Part shown: positions 40,101 through 52,100 of the stretch, piece by piece | How positions within the stretch are numbered: position 1 is the stretch's first letter | Layout: each line of letters begins with the position of its first letter | NCBI GenBank assembly: GCA_034440575.1 | Contig: JAOTOL010000422.1 | Coordinates: 1-64,000, forward strand | Direction: 5' to 3' | Length of the DNA: 64,000 nucleotides | Source of the DNA: Imbricaverruca yamaguchii | Lineage: Eukaryota > Arthropoda > Thecostraca > Neoverrucidae | The notes under the pieces: model-generated | The model's input: the letters and a program-made list of their open reading frames with translations, nothing else | The model's database searches: none | What the model was told of the DNA's origin: nothing | Program-made: the position numbers and the translations under genes

Positions 40101-43100
40101 GAGGGGACACTCACCCCAGCCGTGTGGGGACACTCACCCCAGCCGTGAGGGGACACTCACCCCAGCCGTGAGGGGACACTCACCCCAGCTGTGAGGGGAC
40201 ACCCACCAGCTGTGAGGGGACACTCACCCCAGCCGTGTGGGGGCCCCGTTGCCGCTTGGGGCCTGGGGGACACCCACCCCAGCCGTGTGGGGACACTCAC
40301 CCCAGCCGTGTGGGGACACTCACCCCAGCCGTGTGGGGACACCCACCCCAGCCGTGTGGGGACACCCACCCCAGCCGTGTGGGGACACCCACCCCAGCCG
40401 TGAGGGGACACCCACCCCAGCCGTGTGGGGACACTCACCCCAGCCGTGTGGGGACACCCACCCCAGCCGTGAGGGGACACTCACCCCAGCCGTGAGGGGA
40501 CACTCACCCCAGCCGTATGGGGACACCCACCCTGGCCGTGTGGGACACCCACCCCAGCCGTGAGGGGACACTCACCCCAGCCGTGAGGGGACACCCACCC
40601 CAGCCGTGTGGGGACACCCACCCCAGCCGTGAGGGGACACTCACCCCAGCCGTGTGGGGACACCCACCCCAGCCGTGTGGGACACTCACCCCGTTGGCCG
40701 ACTGGATGAGTGTGTCAGCACGCTTGATGTGACGTAGCACTGCCTCCTTGTAGACGGAGAGGGTGGTCACCAGGGTACTGGTCGGCAGCTGCCGCAGCCA
40801 CCCGCCTGACAACACAACACAACATGGCATGGCACAACACAACACAACACGGTGCAACATAACATAACACGTCATAGCACAACACAACATGGCATAGCAC
40901 AGCACAACACGGCATAGCACAGCACAACATGGCATAGCACAGCACAACATGGCATAGCACAGCACAACACTGCATAGCACAGCACAACATGGCATAGCAC
41001 AACACAACACAGCACAACACGGCATAGCACAGCACAACAAGGCATAGCACAGCACAACACGCACAGCACAGCACAACACGGCATAGCACAGCACAACACG
41101 GCATAGCGCAACACAACACGGCATAGCACAGCACAACACGTCATAACACAACACAACACGGCATAGCACAACAAAACACGGCATAGCACAACACAACTCG
41201 GCATCCAGGTCAGACCACACGGGTCCTTCGACTGAATTCCGGGTCAAATTCAAAAGCGACCTTTGGCTGCTGTACGACACAGTCGACTGCTGGACAACAT
41301 TGCGTTGCCAACGTCTCGCGCCAACTGGTCGTGGATGGACTCGGTAAACACGCCCACCGTGGGATTCGAACCCGCGATCGTACGACCAAGAGTCCAGCGG
41401 CTGCCGACCGAGCTACCGCGACGGAAAGGCCCAACTCGAGATGATCAAGAGTGAAGATATGACGACCTGCCGCGGTCCGATCCTAACCGATGGCTGTGTG
41501 GTCAGGCTTAGTACCTTAGGGGCTCCTGAATCCGAATTTAGTAGCTTAGGGAAAACGTAGGCCCGGAACAACTTCACAAGAAGGCGAGAATGACAAATCG
41601 CGCCGAAATCGAATTTTGGCAGCCGCTTCACACACGGTCAAACCGCGAGAAGTTGGCATTATTTTGAGCCACGCCACGTAACGTCAGGCGGTGCCACGCC
41701 ACGTGGTAGGATCAGAGCACATCTTCCAGGTCAAGTCGGGCGTCGTAACTCAGTAGTTCGGCTGAGCGTCTGGCACGCCAGGGGTACCGGGTTCGATTCC
41801 CCGCGATGTCCGCCTTTCCTGGCAGGGTGAGTGGCAGGCGACACCATATGGTCCCCCTGCTGAGTGCGTCGTAAGGCCACAGTGTAATCGAATAAATCTT
41901 CAGGTCACGTCAGGTCACGGCAGGTCACATCCGATCAACCCGGGCCAGATCTCTCAACATCATTCGTGGAGTCGGATCAAGTCAGCGGAAGTCTGCCACG
42001 TGTTCAGTTCAGGTCAGGTCAGATCAGGTCGTCCGGCGCCACTCACCCAGCACGGTCCAGTCCCTGTATGCCAGCTGGAGCAGCACCTCGCCGTACGTCA
42101 GGTCAGGTCAGATCAGGTCAGGTCAGGTCAGCGCCAGGTGTCAGGTCAGCGCCACTAACCCAACATGGTCCAGTCCCGGTCTGCCAGCTGGAGCAGCGCC
42201 TCGCCGTACGCCAGCGTCACGTCAGGTCAGGTCAGGTCATGTCAGGTCAGGTCATGTCAGGTCAGGTCAGCGCCAGGTGTCAGGTCAGCGCCACTCACCC
42301 AGCACGGTCCAGTCCCTGTCTGCCAGCTGGAGCAGCGCCTCGCCGTACGCCAGCGCCAGCTGCGACAGACTCGGCGAGTGCAGCAGAATGACGTACACAC
42401 GCAGCGCCTCCGAGTCCAGCGGCCGAGACGGCAGCTGGGCCGGCAGACTGGTCAGCTGACTGTGCACCTGAGGTCAGAGGTCACCGGGTCACCGGGTCGT
42501 CGGCTCACATGTGGACGGGTTACAGACACAGTTAGTTAGTTACTTGGGTTTTAGGGTGCATCAACTGCAGTGGTTATACAGCGCCCATTACAGGCACAGG
42601 TTGTCGGGTTGTGGGGTCACGGGTCACGAGGTCATCGGGTCGCATGCGGTCGGGTTACAGACATAGGTTGCCAGGCTGTGGGGTCACGGGTCAGGATGTC
42701 TCAAGTCACATGTGGTCAAGTTATAGGCATAGGTTGTCAGGCTGTGTGGCCACGGGCCAGGAGGTCATCAATTCGCATGTGGTCAGGTTATAGGGACAGG
42801 TTCTCAGATTGTAGGGTCACGGGTCACGAAATGAAGGGCAGCTGATTGTGAATTCGAGGTCACATGTAATTTGGTCAATGGACAGAGGTCACCGGGACCA
42901 GTCATAGGGTACCAGTTCACGAATGACGTCACCGGGTGTGGGGTCACAGGGTCGGGAAGTGACAGGTCACAACAGCATGGGTCAAATGTCATAGGTCACG
43001 GATTCTCGGTCACCGACCATAAGTCTCAGAACATAGGCCACGGGTCCTAGGTCACAAGGTCCGGGTGTCACAGGCAGTGTACTAAAATTACTTCATCATT

Positions 43101-46100
43101 AACTGTGTGGATGAAGAAAGAAGTTGCTTGGGAATAGTGAAGATTGGAAGAAAATAAAGGATCGCCTCTTAAGGATTAAAAAAGCGGAATGCCTTTCACT
43201 TCAATCACGTGCATTTTACATTATTTAGCAGTCGTGTGTGTAATGACTGCCCACACATGTGGCAAAATGGTAGAAACCTAAGACAAGGATGAAATAGCAC
43301 AATTGCATTAACTGTGAATTTCCAGGCCACATGGTCAATTATTTTACCCTGGTCACAGGCCACCGGATCAGGGACGACCGATTGTCAGGCGCGGTGCGAT
43401 CATTTGTCAACCCTCCTGATTGTTACTCCTGCACCTATTGTAACCTGCACATCTGTAGAACTGCCAACATCACGAGTACACAGGTCACCCTTGGCTTTCC
43501 TCGATACATGCCACAACAGCTCGACGAGAACAAGGCAGGGTAGGGGCGGAATGCTGTCTGGTAGGGAATAAATAGAATAAAACAGAACAGCACACAACAG
43601 AAAACAGAACTGCGCGGAATACGGAATCGGCCAGCAGATGAGAATAGATGGTCATGGTACAGAGGATGTGATTGCCGAGTTAAGCCAGCCCACACTTGAT
43701 ACGCTTATTTTATATGTGCTTATTTTCGATGTGCTGATTTTCCATGCCCTTTTTCTATGTGCTTCTAGCATACTTGCTTATTTACCATTTTTAACGATTT
43801 TTACATCACAAAACTAGCTGATGCTAAAAATGAATCGAATAAATTTGTGATTCCTGAATGAAACATCAGATATGTTTGAATACTACTCCTGCGGACCTCC
43901 ACCCAGCCCTCTCCGACTCACCACTAGTCGACCCACCACCTCTGTCCGACTGGCCACCACCCGACCCACCACCTGTACCACAACCCGACCCACTACCTGT
44001 ACCACAACCCGACCCACCACCTCTAACTGGCCACCACCCGACCCACCACCTGTACCACAACCCGACCCACTACCTGCACCACAACCCGACCCACTACCTC
44101 TATCTGACCACCACCCGACCCACCACCTGTCTGACCACCACCCGACCCACCACCTGTACACAACCCGACCCACTACCTTCTGACCACCACCCGACCCACC
44201 ACCTCTGTCTGACCACAGCCCGACCCACCACCTGTACCACAACCCCACACGCCACACCCGACCCACCACCTGTACACAACCCGACCCACTACCTGTACCA
44301 CAACCCGACCCACCACCTCTATCCGACTGGCCACCACCCGACCCACCACCTTGTCTGATCACAGCCCGACCCACCACCGTACCAACCCGACCCACTACCT
44401 GTACCACAACCCGACCCACCACCTCTATCCGACTGGCCACCACCCGACCCACCACCTCTGTCTGATCACAGCCCGACCCACCACCTGTACCACAACCCGA
44501 CCCACCACCTCTATCTGACCACCACCCGACCCACCACCTCTGTCTGACCACAGCCCGACCCACCACCTGTACCACAACCCGACCCACCACCTCTATCTGA
44601 CCACCAGCCGACCCACCAGCTCTGTCCAACTGACCACCCATGACCCACCAGCTCAGTGAAGGTGTCGTTGGTGATGCGGTACAGCGTCTGCAGGGTCCGT
44701 TGGCACGCGGCCAGGTCGATGTTGGGCTCCAGAGAGGTGCAGATGTGCCGGTCCCAGGACGGCAGGAACGAGCCGTTCAGACACGCCACGCTGCCCAGCA
44801 CCGTCTCCGCGTACCTGACGCCGAGGTCATAGGGGTCACTACAGGTCACCCAGGTCATCAGTGTCTCCGTGCACCCGACGCCGAGGTCCCAGAGATCACC
44901 ACAGGTCATCAGTGTCTCCCTGTACCTGACGCCGAGGTCACAAAGGTCACTACAGGTCATCACAGTGTTTCCGCGTACCAGCCGCCAAGGTCATATGGTC
45001 ACCACAGGTCATCAGTGTCTCCACGTACCTGACGCCGAGGTCATATAGGTCACCACAGGTCATCACAGTGTCTCCGCATATCTGGCGCCGGGGTCACAAA
45101 ACGTCACGGAGGTCATCAGAGTCTCCGCACATCTGATGCAGAAGTCACAGAGGTCAACACAGGTCACCAGTGTGTCCGCCCACCTGGCGTCGAGGTCACA
45201 ACGGTCACCAGACAGCCCCGCTGGGCATCACAGAAGTCGCCAGTGTGATCAAATTTGCGACGTTAGGCGTTAAAGGTGGAAATATCACTTCAAATTCGGA
45301 CAACTTCCAAATCCGAAGCAATATAGCCAATGAAATCCGAATTGGGGCCTATGACAGATAAGAATCCAGCTGAAAGATGAGTCCCATTTCCATCGGCCAT
45401 CACCAGCTATCCGCGACGGATTTCTTCATTTGCATCCTGACGACCGACTGGACGAATTTGGACCCACTGGTGTGACGTCGCACAGGTGTGACGTCATCGG
45501 CAGAACCGCCGCGGCAGCGTGGGCGGCGTGACATAACGTCACAGAACGTTGGGTAGCACCTACGCATAACGTGCCAAGCAAGGCTAAACGGAATTCACAA
45601 ACCACCGACGAAAGACAGCACCCATCCTTGAAACGGAAACCCATCCTTGAATTGAGTAACCTATCCTTGAAACGTAAAAGTGAGCCGACTGTGGACGAAT
45701 TCACTGGGCGATTTTTTTTTTGGACCGGATGGCGATGGAATGTGATCAGAACACTCATTACGACAGTTTTCAGGCTCTCTGAGCTAGATTCCGTGCCAGC
45801 AAGACTGGTCGGTTGGAATCTGTGGCTCAAGTCTTTCGGCGCATGCATAAGCTATCTGGATGAGGAATCCTCTTCTGAGAACAAACGATATCAAGTGCGA
45901 GATCTCTTTATCGAAGGACTAGTGCGTTGGACTCAAGTGAAATACCCGGAATACAGACAATTTTATGGCACCATTTTAGCCACATTGGGACGAAATTGCA
46001 AAAGTGAATGCCAAAAAGGTAAAGGTGGACATAAAAATGGGACGAAAATCTGGATACAGTTGGGGAGCAGGTGCCCTTTAAAGCATGTATTATTGAACTC

Positions 46101-49100
46101 GACGGCATATTTCGCAATTAATCTGCTGTTTGCAAGGCACAATAACAATAAAAACTGAATGTGCCAGGGGCCGTATACATTCCAGACCAAGACCTAGCGA
46201 TCTGTCATCAAATAGACATGACAGGTACGATCCACCTCCCGTCTGCCTTTGTCTGGCGAACAGTCTCTGGTACGAATACATTAGAATCCGAACATGTGAG
46301 TGTTCTTTCACTAACGTATTTATATCCTTCAGATACATATTAAAGGGTTTTAGTAATATTTTTGGGGATGACCCTTTTTTAAAACAATTATTGAGCTTTC
46401 GGAGCTCTTAGAGGCTCCGTCGTCAGATGGTGTATCAAAAGCGAAGACAATTAAGGTTTTCCACAAAGTTTCAAACGGGACACGAGCAGTGAGGAATGCG
46501 GCACTTCAATGCAGTAAATCACGGCAGGGACTGTAGAACAACACACTTGGAGGTGGATTGGAGTTTAGGGGCGCGTCGACATCTAGGGTCATTTTGCGCC
46601 CATAACTGAAATGTAATCAATCTACGGTGCTGCTATCATAGCTCACTATCCATCTTCACGGGTGGGGGTATATCACGTCAAGGCGAGCTTGTCGAATGAA
46701 CATAAAAATATTCCTAAAACAACACACTTGAAACTTCCACGTACCAAAAAGCGGTAGACTAAAAATACATCACAATTGACATGCCTAATTCTCCCCCACC
46801 CCTCCCCAAGACTACTTACTGCTCGTCAACATTGGCCACTCTCCAGATGGTTGACCCAGCTTAACCCCTGTTGACCAATCTATCCCGATTCGGCTCTGGT
46901 CGCGACTTTCTACTATGGTAAGATTAAAACAGCTTCTTTCTCCCAAACTGTGCTTCACGTCCCAGGACCTCCACGTCGACCAATGGATATCGTGCCGAGT
47001 AATCTACAGCATGTTCAGCAACCGGTGACCTTTCTGGCTGTGCTTTGGAGAGAGCGTTCCGGTGTTCCTTCAGGCGCTTGTTTTGTTATTGGTTGGTTCA
47101 CGACACACTTTATGCACATTCACGGCTAATGGCGCCGCCCACACTGTTTCGCCGGTGGGCCGCGGGATTGGGAAATGTCCTGAGTGGCGCTAGAGTCCAA
47201 CCCGGGACCTTTGGTACCCATAGCCCGACACCTTAACTACTCGGCCATCCCCGCCCCCTTCAGGTGCTTGTTCAGCAGCCGACGGCTCTCGCCAATGTAC
47301 GTTGCGTTGCACTCGCATGTTGGGCGGTAGATGGTGCCCGAGTTTTGCTCCCGATCTCTTCGGTCTTTGAGACGTTGGCACTCCAAGGCACAACCGGAAA
47401 AGTCCACCGTTGCCGAACACGCTGTATATACTCGGTACGATATCCACTGGAACGACGTGGAGATTCTGAGACGTGAAACACAGTTTAGGAGAAGGAAGCT
47501 GCTATAATCTTGCCATATTAGAAAGTCGCGACCAGAGTAGAATCTGGATAATGGTTTAGAATGGTTGAACATCTGGCGAGTGGCTAATATTGATGAGCAG
47601 TAGCCTTGGGAGAGAGGTGAGGGAGAGTTAAGGATGGTAATTGTGATGTATTTTATAGTCTATTGTTTTTTACTACGTAGAAGTTTCAAATGTGATATTT
47701 TACAGTTTCTGCCCTGTTTTACTGCATTGAAGTACCGCATTCCTCACTGCTCGTGTCCTGTTTGAAACTTTGTGGAAAACTTTAAATGTCTTCTCTTTTA
47801 ATATACTATCCGACGACGGAGCCGCTATGAGCTCCGAAAGCTCACGGACTGTTTTTGAAAAAGTGTCATCCCAGAAATATTATTACCATTAACGTAATTG
47901 ATTGGCAGAATGCTCGTCGCTGCATCCTGTATGTTGTTTAATCACGCATGCAGGTTAATGCACTTCAATGTTGTACGTGGATCAGCTTATCCAACGTATA
48001 TTTGGATACGTAAAAATAGTCTTGATTAAAAGAAGTAAAAGTACTAATTTTTAACTCAATTGATATATAACTTATCGCTCATCATCATACTATTTTTACC
48101 AGTCTGTCTCTCCGACAATTCTATATTTGTATGTACGCATAGGAGGCGCCTACCATATCAGTGACGTTTTTCAATGTTAGAATTACATTAGTGAAAGTCG
48201 CAAAATTCGTCAAGAACAGTGTTTACGTCATCGCAACATACACGAATGTTCCACCATCGCTTAAGTGCCTGTTTTCTTTTGTGTTCTTTGAAGTCCCCTC
48301 ATTGTTGGTTTTTCATCTTCATCCAGTAGGAAAATCAAATCACCGACTACAATCATGTATTGCGCGACGCTTCGTCCTAACGTAAGACATTTTGAAGCTA
48401 TGCAATAATCATATTTATTATTTGTTTATTGGTTGGTTCACGACACACTTTATGCACATTCACGGCTAATGGCGCCGCCCACACTGTTTCGCCGGTGGGC
48501 CGCGGGATTGGGAAATGTCCTGAGTGGCGCCAGAGTCGAACCCGGGACCTTTGGTACCCATAGCCCGACATGCAATATTCAGAATGGAATCGACAGAACA
48601 CAATACACCGCTTCACACTTCCTACAATTCTATAAAATTTCCGTGCTAGCCGCCAAATGCACTTCCACTGATGTGCACAGGCACGACATGAGCACACGCG
48701 GCAAACAACAAACGAACGACACAACAAAAAACACACAAACGCACTGAGTGATTGGACGAGGATCTCCCAGCTGGTCGTGCGGGCGCACAAGCCTACGAGG
48801 TCACCGCTAGGTGTCCCGTTCGCGAAGGCCTACACGCGCTGTGTGGAAGGATTGGTGCTGCAAGGACCGAACGACGAGATCCACATATGCAAACGATACG
48901 ATGACGTCCTGGAACTCGCTGGTGAAAACATATTCGACTCCGGGTACGCATGCAGGAGCCGTCTGGATTGCGTTTCACTTGCGAACTTGCTGTGAACAGC
49001 CAGCCCCCGTTTCTTGACGTGGAGTTGGATGCAACCAATGGAGAACGTGAGACCACTATTCACCGTAAACCACCGACAGCGGACGGTGTCTGAATCCCCT

Positions 49101-52100
49101 GAGCGATTGCCCCGAGCGATAGAAGCGTAGTGTCATCCGAGCTGACGTAAGGCAGCCGGCAGCTCCTGGAACTTGGTGAACAATGAGCTAAGCTACGTCA
49201 AAACAAACGCTGACCACCGATAACTGCTCGACCGAAAACACCGACCAAGAGACTAGAACGACTGGAAACCGCTGCACGAACCTTCGCCCTGGTGCTGGCA
49301 ACAACAACCGAGGAGACAACGTTCCGGTCAATGACGACGAAAACGCCAACAGCAGTCACTGGAGGTATCGATGGAGGCAGCAGCAGCGGCGACAGCAGCG
49401 GCAACAGCAGTGGCAGGGAGGTGTTGGTGGCCGCGACAGCAGCGGCAGCGGTGAAGACGTCGGTGGCGGCAGCAGCACCGGCAGCAGCGACGACAGCAGC
49501 GGCAACAGCATCGACAGTAAAAGTGTCGGTGGCGGCAGCAGCAGCGATGATGCAAGTGTCGGTGGCGGCAGCAGCAGCGATGATGCAAGTGTCGGTGGCG
49601 GCAGCAGCAGCGATGATGCAAGTGTCGGTGGCTGGAACAGCAGCGGCGGCGGCGGAGGCGGAGCCAACGTCGGTGACGACAGCGGCGGCGGCCGCAGTAG
49701 GAACCTCGGTGGCTGTTGTGGCGGAAGTAGCCGTGGAGGCGGCGGAGCTTGTAGCGGCGGTGGCGGCATGAATAGAAACTCTACCACATCAGAGACCCTC
49801 AAAGTATTCCCCAAAAGCACGATGAGCCCTGCATGCCGCACAGACCAACGAGTGCTCGGAGAAAATCATCAAAAGTGAAATAAACTGGACACGACACGAC
49901 GAAGCGAATAATGCACCACAAAGGCAAACATACTGCCGGTCCCGTCACGAGAAATAACATGGTCAGGACCCCAACATAAAGTTCATCAACGTAGTTCATG
50001 AACATAAATGTTCAGATGAGGCTTGCCAACATCAAATTCCTTGCGTGAGCAACAATGGACACACAAGACCAGTGTCCTAAAATTACTTCACTATTAACTG
50101 TGTGGATGAAGAAAGAAGTTGCTTGGGAATAGTGAAACATTGGAAGAAAATATAGGATCGCCACTTAAGGATTAAAAAAGCGGAATGCCTTTCACTTCAG
50201 TCACATGCATTTTACATTTTTTAGCAGTCGTGTGTATAATGACTGTCCACACATGTGGCAAAATGGTAAAACCTAAGACAAGGATGAAATAGCACAATAC
50301 ACTGTGAATTTCCAGGCCACATGGTCAATTATTTTACACTGCACAAGACCCTTGTCGCGACGCCTGACTTGCCACCGGGAGTCGGTCGCTCCACGCCGAC
50401 ATGTGAAGGACAAACACCACCGACACATTGCCAGACAGGGGCGGGTGCAAAACACAAACAGCGTCGCACACATAAGTGGGAAGAGGAGACTACGCATCAC
50501 GCAGGCCATCCTCACCTGCCAACAGCTCCCTACTCTTGTTTGTTTGTTTATTGGTTGGTTCACGACACACTTTATGCACATTCACGGCTAATGGCGCCGC
50601 CCACACTGTTTCGCCGGTGGGCCGCGGGATTGGGAAATGTCCTGAGTGGCGCTAGAGTCGAACCCGGGACCTTTGGTATCCGTAGCCCGACACCTTAACC
50701 ACTCGACCATCCCCGCCCCAGCTCCCTACTCTGAACATCCACCTGACTGCCAGGGAGACCTCACTCCACGAAATGTGCCTTTATATATCGCTACAACTCG
50801 GATTATATGGCTTGAAAATGTCCCACCTTAGGACGAAACGTCGCGCAATACAAGACTATAATCGGTGATCTGAAATTCCGATTGAAAAGTACGCAAAACG
50901 AGCCGTCAGGGAACTCGAAAGAACGCAAAACAAAGCAACCAAAACCAGAAATTCGGTCAGCTTTATCGAAACATTCCTGATTAGCGTATTGTGTTCCAGG
51001 TACCCTCGTATACATGTATATGCATGTGTGTATATATACGCTTCCTGGCGACTGCACATACTTTGAAAATAGACTAAAATTGGTACCTTGAAAATTTAAT
51101 CGACAGGATGAAGCAAATAAATAAATTACTCTTCATGAAAGAGTTATTTACTTATTTAGTATAGTATATATTTATATATTTATATATTTATTATAGTTAT
51201 TTATTTATTTCTTCACTCTACTCTTTCATATTTGGGTGTAGCACACCCAGAGGAGGCCGACCAAGCGTCGCCCCTTCCCACTCACTCGATGAGGCGCAGT
51301 CGGTCCTCCTCGTCGGCCGTCGGGCTCAGATCTCGCATGGACTGCGCCGCCTCGGGCGTCAGCTCCAGGATCTGAGACCCGCCCCATCGGTCGTCCCGCC
51401 CCCCCAGCCGGCTCTGAAACCTCTCACTCCACTGTCAATCGTCGGCCGCGCCCGCCGGCGCCTGCAACAGCCGGCAGTCTGACACACGACCGTCTGATAC
51501 GAACTCCACTGTCAATCGTCGGCCGTCCACACTGCGAGGCTGACACACGGCCGTCTGATGCGAACTCCACTGTCAATAATCGGCCGTCGACACTGCGAGG
51601 CTGAAACAGCCGGCAGTCTGACACACGACCGTCTGATGCGAACTCCACTGTCAATCATCGGCCGCGCCCGCCAGCGCCTGCAACAGCCGGCAGTCTGACA
51701 CACGACCGTCTTACACGAACTCCACTGTCAATCGTCGGCCGCGCCCGTCAGCGCCTGCAACAGCCGGCAGTCTGAAACGCAACCGTCTTACACGAACTCC
51801 ACTGTCAATCATCGGCCGCGCCCGCCAGCGCCTGCAACAGCCGGCAGTCTGACACACGACCGTCTGATGCGAACTCCACTGTCAATCGTCGGCCGGCCGA
51901 CACACAACCGTCTGATACGAACTCCACTGTCAATCGTCGGCCGAACACACTGGAGGCTAATCACCTGCACCCGGAGCCTGAAACACAAGCGTCTTGTACG
52001 AACTCCACTGTCAATCGTCGGCCATCTACACTGCGAGGCTGAAACACGGTCGTGTGCACCCGAGAGTCTCAAACACAACCGTCTCGACCCAGACCCGGAG

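Larger units (their letters stand above)
46330..47900. repeat. Inverted repeat around Penelope-like remnants
   Basis: Left arm about 46330-47000 and right arm about 47405-47900 are reverse complements with divergence, for example GAAACTTTGTGGAAAAC and GTTTTCCACAAAGTTTC, and the ACTGCTCGTGTCC/GGACACGAGCAGT pair. Spacer of about 400 bp. Confidence 0.8.

Noticed and set aside
40504..41280. 258-codon cysteine-rich frame (repeated VLCYAVLCC)
   Set aside because: The GT-rich 20 bp array upstream of E10; Cys richness comes from TGT/TGC triplets.
43883..44641. 252-codon G/V/R-rich minus-strand frame
   Set aside because: Minisatellite beyond the E8 donor.
45571..46158. 195-codon frame as a gene
   Set aside because: No motif or family resemblance, and no supporting start or splice context.
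49292..49771. 159-codon alanine-rich frame
   Set aside because: GCAGCAGCGG triplet expansion, open in several frames on both strands.
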